Below are positions 8,203-17,646 of a DNA stretch of 35,241 nt, one piece after another (the first letter of the stretch is position 1; the number at the start of each line of letters is the position of its first letter). Both the position numbers and the translations under genes were made by a program. The notes beneath the pieces are model-generated. The model searched no databases and was not told the DNA's origin. It saw nothing but the letters and a program-made list of their open reading frames with translations. Origin of the DNA: Candidatus Accumulibacter regalis (GTDB lineage: Bacteria > Pseudomonadota > Gammaproteobacteria > Burkholderiales > Rhodocyclaceae); the NCBI GenBank assembly GCA_000585075.1, contig JEMY01000009.1, forward strand, positions 1-35,241, read 5' to 3'.

Positions 8203-9362
8203 GCGCCTCGTCGATTGCTACCGCGAAGCTTGGCGACGTGGCCGATCTGAATCCGCCGCTCACCGCATCGCTCAGTGACGACGAGATCGTGTCCTTCCTG
8301 CCAATGTCTGCCGTGGTGGCGGAGTCGGCGGATGCCGTTGATCGGGAGACGCGCTCGTACGCAACGGTCAAGAAAGGATACACGGCGTTTGTCGGTGGCG
8401 ACGTGCTCGTTGCGAAGATCACCCCGTGCTTCGAGAACGGAAAGATTGCCCATGCGCACCTCACGCGCGACTTCGGCTTCGGGTCAACTGAATTTCATGT
8501 CGTCCGGCCACGCGCCGGTCAGCTTGATGCTCGTTACCTGGTGCACTACCTGAGACAGGACAGCATCCGCCGCCAAGGCGAAAGCCGAATGACCGGCAGC
8601 GCTGGGCAACGTCGCGTTCCCGAACCCTTCGTCGCCGGGCTGGATGTTCCAATGCTTCCGCTCGTGGAACAGCGGCGAATTGCGGCGATTCTGGACAAAG
8701 CGGACGCGCTGCGAGCCAAGCGCCGCGCCGCGCTCACCCACCTCGACACCCTCACCCAATCAATCTTCCTCGACATGTTCGGTGACCCACGTTTGAACTC
8801 ACTAGCATGGTCCGTCAAGCGTCTGAATCAGCTTGGAGTGGTGAAGACCGGCGGGACACCACCCACCTCGAAACCGGGGCTGTTTGGCGGGGCGGTTCCA
8901 TTTGTTACACCGGCGGACTTGGCGCGAGAGGGTTTCGTGAAGCGCACGGTTACCGAGGAGGGTGCTGCTGAGGCGGCAACTGTTCGAGCCGGAGCATCGT
9001 TAGTCTGCTGCATCGGAGCGACAATCGGAAAGATGGGAAAGGCCGAACATCGAAGTGCCTTCAACCAGCAGATAAACGCAGTTGAATGGTCGGATGCCGT
9101 CAATGATGACTTCGGTTTGAATGTTCTACGATTCTTCAAACCTCAGATCGCTGCATGGGGCGCTTCGACGACGTTACCAATTCTAAAGAAGTCGTCGTTC
9201 GAGAAGCTTGAAATCCCCATACCGCCAATATCGTTACAGAGCGAGTTTGCATGCCGCGTCAAGGTTGTAGAAAGGCTGAGACGTACCCATAGCGCCTCAC
9301 TTACCCAACTCGACGCCCTCTTCGCCTCCCTCCAGCACCGCGCCTTCCGCGGCGAACTGTAG
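8199..9362 (+). CDS. hsdS: Type I restriction-modification specificity subunit HsdS
   Basis: This encodes 387 residues with the two-half layout of HsdS. Target-recognition domain 1 spans about 5-150. A conserved helical spacer includes EQRRIAAILDKADALR at about 157-172. Target-recognition domain 2 spans about 200-340, and a second conserved helix ends in LDALFASLQHRAFRGEL. Each recognition domain reads one half of a split DNA target and the helices set their spacing. The second half has fewer GC-rich codons than the first and than the flanking genes (for example around 8990-9250), consistent with domain exchange. Confidence 0.93.
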   Translation: MSASSIATAKLGDVADLNPPLTASLSDDEIVSFLPMSAVVAESADAVDRETRSYATVKKGYTAFVGGDVLVAKITPCFENGKIAHAHLTRDFGFGSTEFHVVRPRAGQLDARYLVHYLRQDSIRRQGESRMTGSAGQRRVPEPFVAGLDVPMLPLVEQRRIAAILDKADALRAKRRAALTHLDTLTQSIFLDMFGDPRLNSLAWSVKRLNQLGVVKTGGTPPTSKPGLFGGAVPFVTPADLAREGFVKRTVTEEGAAEAATVRAGASLVCCIGATIGKMGKAEHRSAFNQQINAVEWSDAVNDDFGLNVLRFFKPQIAAWGASTTLPILKKSSFEKLEIPIPPISLQSEFACRVKVVERLRRTHSASLTQLDALFASLQHRAFRGEL

Positions 9363-9403
9363 CCTACAAGTAGAAATCGCCCTGTTTTATTTTCCCGTCA
9401 CAT

Positions 9404-9431
9404 CCTAAAATAACGGCAACGTTTATTTCAG
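9404..9431. promoter_or_regulatory. AT-rich inverted repeat, candidate fic promoter/operator
   Basis: The 79-bp gap between hsdS and fic is AT-rich compared with its surroundings. It contains TAAAAT at 9406-9411 (a -10-like word) and an imperfect palindrome AAATAACG-GCAA-CGTTTATTT. The Fic protein downstream ends in a winged-helix-like domain, so autoregulation at this site is possible. The -35 (TGTTTT at 9383) is weak. Confidence 0.35.
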
Positions 9432-9441
9432 GTTCGCGATC

Positions 9442-10611
9442 ATGCACCGACCGCCGCCCGGCCAGTACGTCACGCTCTCGACGGCCGACGAGCCCTATCA
9501 GGCGTTCGTGCCGGCACCGCTGCCGCCGGTGCCACCGCTGGCGTGGACGCCGGCACTGCGGCGGCGCTTCGACGATGCGCTGGTCGCACTCGGGCGCCTC
9601 GACGCGATCACCGCGCTGCTGCCGAATGCCGCGCTGCTGCTCTACAGCTTCGTTCGCAAGGAGGCGGTGCTCTCGTCACAGATCGAGGGCACGCAATCCT
9701 CGCTGGCCGACCTGCTGCTCTTCGAGATCGACGAGCAGCCCGGCGTGCCGCTGGACGATGCGCACGAGGTCAGCCGCTATGTCGCGGCGCTGGAGCGCGG
9801 GCTGGCGCTGCTGCGCGGTGGCTTACCCCTCTGCAGCCGTCTGCTCTGCGAAATGCACGCGGTGCTGCTCGACCATCCGCGCGGGCGAGGCAAGGCGCCC
9901 GGCGAAATCCGCAGCTCGGCGGTATGGATCGGTGGCTCGCGGCCGGGCAATGCGGCTTTCGTGCCACCGCCGGTGGACGCGCTGCCGGCGTGCATCGCCG
10001 CTTTCGAGCGCTTTCTCAACGACGATCCGGAAGCCACTTCGCCGCTGCTCAAGGCGGCGCTGGCGCACGTGCAGTTCCAGACCATCCACCCCTTTCTCGA
10101 CGGCAACGGCCGCATCGGGCGGCTGCTGATCGTCCTGCAACTGGTCGCCGACGGCGTGTTGCGCGAGCCGCTGCTCTACCCCAGCCTGTTCTTCAAGACG
10201 CATCGTTCGCTGTATTACGAGCTGCTGAACGAGGTTCGCCTGCGCGGCGACTGGGAGCGCTGGTTGGATTTCTTTGCCGAGGGCGTGCAGGCCAGTGCCG
10301 CGCAGGCGCTGGTCACGGCGCACGCGCTGCTGGCGCTGGTGAACGCCGACCGTGACCGCATCGCGACGCTGGGCCGCGCCGCATCCTCCGCGTTGGTGGT
10401 GCACCAGGCGCTGCAGCGCCAGCCGTTGGCGACGTCGACAGCACTGGTCAAGGCCGCCGGGCTGACGGCGGCGACGGTGAACAAGTCGCTCGGCCATCTG
10501 AGCGCGCTGGGGATCGTCGCCGAACTGACGCAACGCCAGCGCGGGCGCGTCTTCAGCTACCGGCGCTACGTCGAGCTGCTGAACGCCGACCTGCCGCCCG
10601 CTGCGGCGTGA
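9442..10611 (+). CDS. Fic family protein with N-terminal inhibitory motif
   Basis: This encodes 389 residues. The Fic motif HPFLDGNGRIGR is at 216-227, with the catalytic His first. Upstream, SSQIEGT (about 79-85) fits the (S/T)xxxE(G/N) inhibitory helix of class II Fic enzymes. The C-terminal about 90 residues look like a winged helix-turn-helix. Fic proteins usually transfer AMP to a hydroxyl group of a target protein, and the inhibitory Glu restrains this. The gene sits inside the type I restriction operon, before hsdR, an arrangement seen in other bacteria. It may regulate the system or act as a toxin-like component. An N-terminal copy fragment lies at 6148-6231. Confidence 0.92.
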   Translation: MHRPPPGQYVTLSTADEPYQAFVPAPLPPVPPLAWTPALRRRFDDALVALGRLDAITALLPNAALLLYSFVRKEAVLSSQIEGTQSSLADLLLFEIDEQPGVPLDDAHEVSRYVAALERGLALLRGGLPLCSRLLCEMHAVLLDHPRGRGKAPGEIRSSAVWIGGSRPGNAAFVPPPVDALPACIAAFERFLNDDPEATSPLLKAALAHVQFQTIHPFLDGNGRIGRLLIVLQLVADGVLREPLLYPSLFFKTHRSLYYELLNEVRLRGDWERWLDFFAEGVQASAAQALVTAHALLALVNADRDRIATLGRAASSALVVHQALQRQPLATSTALVKAAGLTAATVNKSLGHLSALGIVAELTQRQRGRVFSYRRYVELLNADLPPAAA

Positions 10612-10632
10612 AACGAAAGGGGTGATGCCGCC

Positions 10633-13600
10633 GTGAGCCTGTTCTCCTTCCTCGACCGCGAATGGCCGGCGGTATTCGACGCTGCCGCGCGCGCCGAGGC
10701 GGCGGTGCACACCGACCCGCGCAGCGCCTGTTTCTACGCCCGCCGCACGCTCGAACTGGCGGTCGCCTGGGCGTACAAGCACGACGCGGCGCTCAAGCTG
10801 CCGTACCAGAACCAGATCTCGGCGCTGATTCACGAGCCGAGCTTCAAGCAGGCGGCGGGCGAGGCGGTGTTCAGCAAGGCACGGGTGATCGTTGCTCTCG
10901 GCAACCGCGCGGTGCACGGCCCGCGCAGCGTCCCGACAGACGACGCGCTGGTCGCCGTGCGCGAGCTGTTCCACGTTGCTTACTGGCTGGCGCGTACCTA
11001 TGGACGCACGGCACGGCCGGCGCCGGGGCTGGTCTTCGACGCCGCTGCGCTGGCCAGGCCGACTCGCCGCTGCGCTGGCCAGGCCGACGGCCATGCCGGC
11101 GCCCGCCGCGGCGCAAAGCGCCGAAGCCCTGCAGCGGCTCGAATCCGAACTGCGCGAGCGCGACGAGAAGCTTGCACAAGTGCTCGCCGCTCAAGGCGCG
11201 CTCGACGACGAGCTGGCGCGGCTGCGCGCCGAAGTCGCTGCGGCGAAGCAGGCCGCGGCGGCCGAGCCCGACACGCACGACTATTCGGAAGCCGAGACCC
11301 GCCGCTATTTCATCGACCTGTTGTTGAAGGAGGCCGGCTGGCCACTGGAGCAGGAGCCAGGCCAGCCCGCTTCGCGCGAGTTCGAGGTCGCGGGCATGCC
11401 CAACGGGCAGGGAAAAGGTTTTGTCGACTACGTGCTGTGGGGCGACGACGGCAAGCCGCTGGGACTGGTCGAAGCCAAGCGCACGCGTCGCGATGCGCGC
11501 GTCGGCCAGCAACAGGCCCGGCTCTACGCCGACTGCCTGGAACGACAATTCGGCCAGCGCCCGCTGATCTACTACTCGAACGGCTACGAGCACTGGCTGT
11601 GGGACGACAGCACTTACCCGCCGCGCGCGGTGCAGGGCTTCTGCAAGAAAGCCGAGCTGGAACTGCTGATCCAGCGGCGCAGCACGCGCCAGCCGCTGGC
11701 TGTGGCGACCATCGACCGCGCCATCGCCGAACGCTTCTACCAGACACGCAGCATCCGGCGCGTCGCCGAGAGCTTCGAGCGCGACCACGAGCGCAAGGCG
11801 CTGCTGGTGATGGCCACCGGCGCCGGCAAGACGCGCACGGTGATCGCCCTCTGCGACCTGTTGATGCGCAGCAACTGGGTCAAGCGCGTGCTCTTCCTCG
11901 CCGACCGTGTGGCGCTGGTCAAGCAGGCGGTGGGCGCCTTCAAGCGCCACCTGCCCGACGCGTCACCGGTGAACCTGGTCAGCGACCGCTACGGAGAAGG
12001 GCGGGTGTTCGTTGCCACCTACCCGACGATGATGGGGCTGATCGACGAGATGGCGCTGGAGCGCCCGGGGCGTTCCGGGAGCGCAGGGGGCCGAGGGCGC
12101 GGAGGCGGCGGCCAGCGCCGCTTCGGCGTCGGGCATTTCGACCTGGTGATCATCGACGAGGCGCACCGCTCGGTCTTCCAGAAGTACCGCGCGATCTTCG
12201 ACTACTTCGACTCGCTGCTGGTCGGGCTGACGGCAACGCCCAAGGACGATGTGGATCGCAATACCTACGGCCTCTTCGACCTTGAAAACGGCGTGCCGAC
12301 CGACGCCTATGCGCTGGAAGAAGCGGTGCGCGACGGCTTCCTGGTGCCGCCGAAAGCGGTCTCGGTACCGCTCAAGTTCCAGCGCGGCGGGATCAACTAC
12401 GACGATCTTCCGGACGAAGAAAAAGAGCAGTGGGACGCCATCGAGTGGGACGACGACGGCATCGTTCCCAACCGCGTCGAGGCCGAGGCGGTCAACCAGT
12501 GGCTGTTCAACACCGACACGGTGGACAAGGTGCTGGCGCACCTGATGACGCGTGGCGTGAGCGTTGCCGGCGGCGACCGGCTGGGCAAGACGATCCTGTT
12601 TGCCAAGAATCAGGCGCACGCCGAGTTCATCGCCGAGCGCTTCAACGCCAACTACCCGCACTTCAAGGGCGAGTTCGCGCGCGTGATCACCTTCAGGACC
12701 GAGTACGCGCAGGACCTGATCGATCACTTCAGCATCAAGGAGCGGGCGCCGCATATCGCGATCTCGGTCGACATGCTCGACACCGGCATCGACGTGCCCG
12801 AAATCGTGAACCTGGTCTTCTTCAAGCTGGTGCGCTCGAAGACCAAGTTCTGGCAGATGCTCGGCCGCGGCACGCGCCTGTGCCCGGACCTGTTCGGACC
12901 GGGGCAGGACAAGCAATTCTTCCAGGTCTTCGACTACTGCCAGAACCTCGAATACTTCGGCCAGGACCCGGAAGCAACCGACGTTCCCGTGGTCGCGTCG
13001 CTGGGCAAGCGCCTGTTCACCACGCGTCTGCAGCTGATCGGCGCGCTCGACCAGCGGCTCGACGTCAGCGAACGCGGTGGCATCAAGGAGATCGCTCTGC
13101 CTTACGCCATGCCGGCGAACGAGGTCGAGCTGCGCCGCGACCTTGCCGAACTGCTGCACCGCGAGACGGCGGCGATGAACCTCGACAACTTCGTCGTGCG
13201 GCCCCGGCGCCGCATCGTCGAGCAGTATGCCAAAGCCGAGGCCTGGAAGACGCTGACTCCGGAGGCACGCTCGCAGCTCGCCGCCGAGGTGGCCGGCCTG
13301 CCTTCGGAAATGGCAGCGGAAGGCGAGGAAGCGCGGCGCTTCGACCTGCTGGTCCTCCGACTGCAACTGGCGCTACTGCGCGCCGAGCCGGCTTTCCAGC
13401 GTCTGCGCGAGCAGGTGATGGAGATCGCCGCGCTGCTTGAGGAAAAGGCCGCGATTCCGATGGTTCGCGAGCAGATGGTGCTGATCCTGGCGCTGCAGAC
13501 CGACGACTGGTGGCAGGACGTCACCGTCGCCATGCTCGAAGCGCTGCGCCGCAAGTTGCGCGAGCTCGTCCGGCTGATCGAAAAGCGCCAGCGCAAGCAG

Positions 13601-14146
13601 ATCTACACGGACTTCGACGACGAGATGGGCGACGAGAGCGAGGTCGCCTTGCCGGGCTTCACGGCGGGCACGGACTACGCGAAGTTCCGCGCCAAGGCGC
13701 AGGCCTTTCTGCGCGCGCACCAGGACCATGTGGCGATCCACAAGCTGCGCATGAACCGGCCACTGACCGTGGCCGACCTGGGTGAATTGGAACGGATGCT
13801 GGCCGAGAGCGGTGTGGGTGCGGTCAGGGATATCGAACGCGCCGCCAGCGAGTCGCACGGGCTGGGGCTCTTCGTGCGCTCGCTGCTCGGCATGGACCGT
13901 GAGGCCGCCAAGCAGGCGCTCGCCGGTTTCCTGGCTGGCAAGACGCTAGCCGCCAACCAGATCGAGTTCGTAAACCTGATCGTCAATCACCTCACCGAAC
14001 ACGGCGTGCTCGACGCCGCCTTGCTTTACGAGTCGCCGTTCATCGACATTACGCCGCGCGGTCCGGAGGCGCTGTTCAGCAGCGGCGAGGTCGATGACTT
14101 GATTGCCGTGCTCGCTGCCGTGCGGGATACGGCGGTGGCGGCGTGA
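10633..14146 (+). pseudogene. hsdR: Type I restriction endonuclease subunit HsdR, frame-broken by a 25-bp duplication
   Basis: The frame opened by the GTG at 10633 encodes an N-terminal DUF4145-like domain (about 1-120), then loses register at a tandem repeat at 11041-11088. The remaining protein continues in the next frame to 14146. Removing one 25-bp unit rejoins both parts into about 1162 residues. The rejoined protein has a coiled coil (about 155-200), a nuclease motif D...VEAKR (about 257-275), Walker A ATGAGKT (about 385), DEAH (about 499), LTATP, and a QMLGRGTR helicase motif VI, then an EcoEI-type C-terminus. HsdR translocates DNA and cuts it away from the site. As written the full protein is not made. 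Reinitiation at 11093 would give a shorter form lacking the N-domain, but no good ribosome-binding site is visible. A Gly/Arg-rich insert at 12062-12121 lies between helicase motifs. Confidence 0.88.
11041..11088 (+). repeat. hsdR: Tandem 23-bp direct repeat (25-bp period) inside hsdR
   Basis: Copies at 11041-11063 and 11066-11088 are identical and separated by TC. The 25-bp period is not a multiple of three. The upstream frame enters at 11041 on a codon boundary, and the downstream frame has its codon boundary at 11066. Deleting one period therefore gives an uninterrupted reading (ALARPTAMPAPAAA) across the join. It is a recent slippage duplication, a reversible switch, or an assembly error. 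Confidence 0.9.
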
Positions 14147-14238
14147 GAGGCGACCTGCGAACTGAAGCAGGCGGAGTGAACGCCTTTATCCATTTCTGAT
14201 AGAACTGTTGATCTGATCGCTGGCAGGGAGCCATCGCA

Positions 14239-17200
14239 ATGCCGACCAAGATATTCCTGGCCTCATCCTCCGAGTTGCTGGAGGAGCGCAAAGAGTTCGA
14301 GATTCTCGTCAATCGCAAGAACAAGCTTTGGCAGCCGCAGGGCGCTTTCGTCGAACTGATCGTGTGGGAGGACTTTCTCGACGCGCTATCCAGAACACGG
14401 CTGCAGGACGAATACAACAAGGCCATCCGCGATTGCGACATCTTTGTGATGCTGTTCAGCACCAAGGTCGGTCGCTACACCGCAGAGGAGTTCGAGACTG
14501 CTTTCGAGCAGTTCAAGGCGACTGGCAAGCCACACATCTTCACCTACTTCAAGACCGCAGCGATCGACCTGGGCAGCGTCAGTCAGGATGATCTGATGAG
14601 CTTGTGGGCCTTCCAGAAAAAGCTCGATGACCTGGGGCACTTCCGCACACCGTACAGGAATATCGGCGAGCTGAAGTTCGAGTTCAATCAACAACTGGAC
14701 AAGCTGGTGGCGAGCGGATTCATCGTTCTCAACTCCGGCCCGGGCGACGGCCCGCCACCGGACGAAGACTCCGCCGAGGCGAACTCGGTCATCGCCCTCT
14801 ACCTGCACGCGCTGGCGACCGATCTCGCCGGGCTGAAGCTGGGCGAAATCGACGCTTCCGCCGATCCGGCACGGCAGACGCCGCTGCAGCTCGCCGACAT
14901 CTACGTGCCGCTGGATACCACCCTGCAGATTGCGCAGGAGACGACGCTGGCGGAGTGGCTGGCACGCGCAGCCAGCCGCCAGCGTGACGACGTTCACCAA
15001 CAGCGCTCCGGGCAACGCGAAACGCGCCCGGTTTCCGCCCTCGAAGCGCTGGCCGCGCACCGCCAGCTGACGCTGCTCGGCAAGCCGGGCAGCGGCAAGA
15101 GCACCTTCGGCGCGAGCGTCCTGCTGGCGCTCGCCCAGGCCTGGCAGGGTCACCTCGAGGAACTCGCCAGCCTCGGTGACACCTGGACGCATGGCAAGCT
15201 GCTGCCGATCCGCGTCATTCTGCGCCGCTTCGCCGAGCAGCTACCCCCCGGCGACAAGCCGGCGCGTGCCAGCGAGCTGTGGGACTTCATTGCCCGCGAC
15301 CTCGACGCCGCTGGCTATGGCATGTCGCCGGAGACCATGAAATACGTGCAGCGCATCGCCCGCAAGCGAGGCGCGCTGATCCTCTTCGACGGCCTCGACG
15401 AGTGCGGCAACCGCGCCAGTCGCGAACGCGTGCTGGCTGCCGTCGATGAGCTGATGGGCAGCGCCGGGAAGGCCTGCCGCTTCGTGCTCTGCGCGCGGCC
15501 GTACGCGTGGCCCGGCGGCGCCGATCCGGCGCAGGGCGTATACGCTCTCGCCGATCTCGACGACGGGCAGATCGAGCGCTTCATTCGCGCCTGGTACGCG
15601 GCGCTGGTCACGCGCGGCTGGCGCTCGCCCGGCGACGCCGAACGCAAGATCGACGACCTGCTCGCCGCCCGGCAGCGTCCCGACCTGCTGCCGCTGGCGC
15701 GCAACCCGCTGCTGCTGACCTTGATGGCGACCTTGCATACCAACCGTGGCCGCCTGCCCGACGATCGCGCCGACCTCTACGAGGAGTCGGTCGAGTTGCT
15801 GATGCTGCGCTGGAACCGCCAGATCGGCGCCGACAAGGCGCTACTCGACGAGCTGGCCATTCCCGGCCTCAAGCTCTCCGACCTGCGCGAGGTGCTCGAA
15901 GAGGTGGCGTTCAAGGTGCACGCCGGGAACGTCGGCCGCGAGGGTACGGCGGATATCGGTGAGGATCGCCTGGTCCGCGCCTTCTGCCCGCTGCTCGGCA
16001 AGGACAGGAACAAGGCTGCCGTTGTCGTCGAGTACATCGAAAAGCGCGCCGGCCTGCTGATCGGGCAGGGCGAGAAGGACGGCGAGCGGCAGTTCACTTT
16101 TCCGCATCGCACTTTCCAGGAATTCCTCGCCGCCAGCTTTCTCGCGGCGCAGGGTGACTTCGCAGCGCAGTGCGCCGGCCTGGCGCGCGCCGCGCCGACA
16201 CACTGGCAGGTCGTGCTGCCGCTGGCTGCGCGACTGGCCAAGGCCGAGCGGGGCGCGAGTGCAGCTGACGAACTGGTCGGCGGAAAGTCGATCGTCGACT
16301 TCCGGAAGCGCGGGCGGCCGGAAGAAGCCGATTGGACCTGCGCGCTGCTTGCCGGAACGCAGTTGCAGGAGATCGGTCTCGGGGCGATCAACAAGAGCGC
16401 GCGCACGCAGGCGATTGCCGAGCGCGTGGCTGGCTGGCTCGCCGCGTCTCTGCCGGTACACCCGGACGATGGCGGCGCACCGAACCGGCAGCGCGCGCAA
16501 GCCGGTGATGTGCTGGCTGTGCTTGGCGATCTGCGTTTTGACCCCGAGCGCTTCTACCTGCCGGCCGACGAGATGCTCGGCTTCGTGCGCATTGCGGCGG
16601 ATTCCGAGTTCAGGATTGGCACGCGCAAGGCGGACGCGCAGCGGCTGGCGAAGATCGTCGGTAACGAAGTGGATAATGACGAAATCAATGACGAGCCAAC
16701 GCCGACGCCCGAGTTTCTTATTGCCCGCTATCCGGTCACCGTCGCTCAGTTCCGTGCTTTTGTCGAGGCGACACAATACGAGATCGGCGATGCTGACGCC
16801 TTGCGTGACGCGGCCAGCCGCCCGGTGCGCTGGGTGAGCTGGCACGAGGCGATCGCCTACTGTGATTGGCTGAACGACGAGCTCACCAGTTCGCCGCTCC
16901 TTCAGGACAGCGAACCGTCCCGTCTTGTACGCCAGCGCCGGTGGCAGGTTGCGCTGCCCAGCGAACTTGAGTGGGAGAAAGCGGCGCGTGGCGGGTTGCC
17001 GGATGCGGTCTTCTCATGGGGCAATGAGGTCGACCCGGCTCGCGCCAACTATGGCGACTCGGAGATTGGCGATACGTCTGCTGTCGGTTGTTTTCCAGCC
17101 AGCGACTTCGGGCTGCACGACATGATCGGCAACGTATACGAATGGACGCGTAGCCTCTGGGGAACGGACTGGCAGAAGCCCGACTTCGGCTATCCGTACC

Positions 17201-17385
17201 GCTTCGACGACGGCAAACGTGAGGCACTCGACGCTAGGAACGACATCCTGCGGGTCGTTCGCGGCGGCTCGTGGTACGACGCCCGTTACGTCGCGCGCTG
17301 CGCCTCCCGCAGCGGGAACGTTCCCGGCGGCCGTAGCAACGGCCTCGGCTTTCGGGTGGTGTTGCGTTCGTCCCCTGAGGCGTAG
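14239..17385 (+). CDS. DGR target 1: TIR-like / NACHT / FGE-sulfatase (C-type lectin fold) receptor-like protein
   Basis: This encodes 1048 residues. About 1-160 form a TIR-like alpha/beta domain (KIFLASSSE first strand; EEFETAF around 83-89, where TIR enzymes carry their catalytic Glu). About 265-560 form a NACHT/STAND NTPase with Walker A GKPGSGKST (281-289) and Walker B LILFDGLDEC (about 378-387). A helical region follows. About 770-1048 is an FGE-sulfatase domain (PSELEWEKAARGG, MIGNVYEWTRS, VVRGGSW). Residues about 1005-1045 are encoded by variable repeat 1 and carry 18 TR-adenine substitutions. By family knowledge DGRs diversify such C-terminal folds to change ligand binding. An immune-type sensor with a TIR-like effector is inferred. 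The start has AGGGAG 9 bases upstream. A close paralogue is at 19876-22983. Confidence 0.88.
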   Translation: MPTKIFLASSSELLEERKEFEILVNRKNKLWQPQGAFVELIVWEDFLDALSRTRLQDEYNKAIRDCDIFVMLFSTKVGRYTAEEFETAFEQFKATGKPHIFTYFKTAAIDLGSVSQDDLMSLWAFQKKLDDLGHFRTPYRNIGELKFEFNQQLDKLVASGFIVLNSGPGDGPPPDEDSAEANSVIALYLHALATDLAGLKLGEIDASADPARQTPLQLADIYVPLDTTLQIAQETTLAEWLARAASRQRDDVHQQRSGQRETRPVSALEALAAHRQLTLLGKPGSGKSTFGASVLLALAQAWQGHLEELASLGDTWTHGKLLPIRVILRRFAEQLPPGDKPARASELWDFIARDLDAAGYGMSPETMKYVQRIARKRGALILFDGLDECGNRASRERVLAAVDELMGSAGKACRFVLCARPYAWPGGADPAQGVYALADLDDGQIERFIRAWYAALVTRGWRSPGDAERKIDDLLAARQRPDLLPLARNPLLLTLMATLHTNRGRLPDDRADLYEESVELLMLRWNRQIGADKALLDELAIPGLKLSDLREVLEEVAFKVHAGNVGREGTADIGEDRLVRAFCPLLGKDRNKAAVVVEYIEKRAGLLIGQGEKDGERQFTFPHRTFQEFLAASFLAAQGDFAAQCAGLARAAPTHWQVVLPLAARLAKAERGASAADELVGGKSIVDFRKRGRPEEADWTCALLAGTQLQEIGLGAINKSARTQAIAERVAGWLAASLPVHPDDGGAPNRQRAQAGDVLAVLGDLRFDPERFYLPADEMLGFVRIAADSEFRIGTRKADAQRLAKIVGNEVDNDEINDEPTPTPEFLIARYPVTVAQFRAFVEATQYEIGDADALRDAASRPVRWVSWHEAIAYCDWLNDELTSSPLLQDSEPSRLVRQRRWQVALPSELEWEKAARGGLPDAVFSWGNEVDPARANYGDSEIGDTSAVGCFPASDFGLHDMIGNVYEWTRSLWGTDWQKPDFGYPYRFDDGKREALDARNDILRVVRGGSWYDARYVARCASRSGNVPGGRSNGLGFRVVLRSSPEA
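17253..17374 (+). repeat. DGR variable repeat 1 (VR1)
   Basis: This 122-bp segment at the 3' end of target 1 aligns without gaps to the template repeat at 17525-17646. There are 18 differences, and every one is at a template adenine (changes to G, T and C are all seen). The last 27 bases, ending at 17374, are identical to the TR and would serve as the initiation-of-mutagenic-homing region. The variable codons fall between GGSW and GFRVV of the FGE domain, and the stop codon follows 8 bases after the repeat. Confidence 0.95.
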
Positions 17386-17442
17386 CCCTGGCCTCTGTTC
17401 CTCTGAACTCTGGGCCTCTGGTGCGCTGACTCTGGAGGGGGT

Positions 17443-17462
17443 GCGGGGGAGACTTCCCCCGC
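17443..17462 (+). other. Hairpin 69 bp after VR1
   Basis: A perfect 8-bp stem with a 4-base loop is present: GCGGGGGA-GACT-TCCCCCGC. An identical hairpin follows VR2 at 23042-23061, within about 95 bp of nearly identical flank, but none follows the TR. DGRs can use a hairpin or cruciform downstream of VR to help target homing, usually much closer to the VR than here. A transcription terminator is the alternative, although no T-run follows directly. Confidence 0.6.
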
Positions 17463-17488
17463 CGCGTCGCTTTTCGCTATCATGCACG

Positions 17489-17510
17489 GGCCGGGTGGCG
17501 ACATCCGGCC
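17489..17510 (+). other. Short hairpin just upstream of the TR
   Basis: GGCCGGGT and ATCCGGCC flank a 6-base loop, giving an 8-bp stem with one G.T pair that ends 14 bases before the template repeat. It could be part of the template RNA or its 5' boundary. A TATCAT word at 17478-17483 just upstream is a possible -10 for the template RNA, with no clear -35. Confidence 0.3.
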
Positions 17511-17524
17511 AGGCAGTCTGGAAA

Positions 17525-17646
17525 GGTCGTTCGCGGCGGCTCGTGGAACAACAACCGTAACAACGCGCGCTGCGCCTACCGCAACAGGAACGATCCCGAC
17601 AACCGTAACAACAACATCGGCTTTCGGGTGGTGTTGCGTTCGTCCC
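17525..17646 (+). repeat. DGR template repeat (TR)
   Basis: This is a 122-bp non-coding copy of the VR, very rich in AAC triplets (11 AAC codons in the VR reading frame) and with 27 adenines between the invariant TGG and the GGC of the GGCTTTCGGG block. In the VR frame it would read [25 protein letters not shown] in its centre. No adenine substitution in this region can create a stop codon. It is on the same strand as both targets and the reverse transcriptase. Its RNA is the template that the RT copies with errors at adenines. One TR serves both VRs. Confidence 0.95.

Noticed and set aside
11093-14146. HsdR as an intact shorter gene from the ATG at 11093
   Set aside because: No ribosome-binding site is visible, and the 25-bp duplication explains the break and rejoins the N-terminal domain exactly. 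It is kept only as a possible reinitiation product.
17443-17462. Firm call as a Rho-independent terminator
   Set aside because: The stem is good but no T-run follows directly, so the role is left open.
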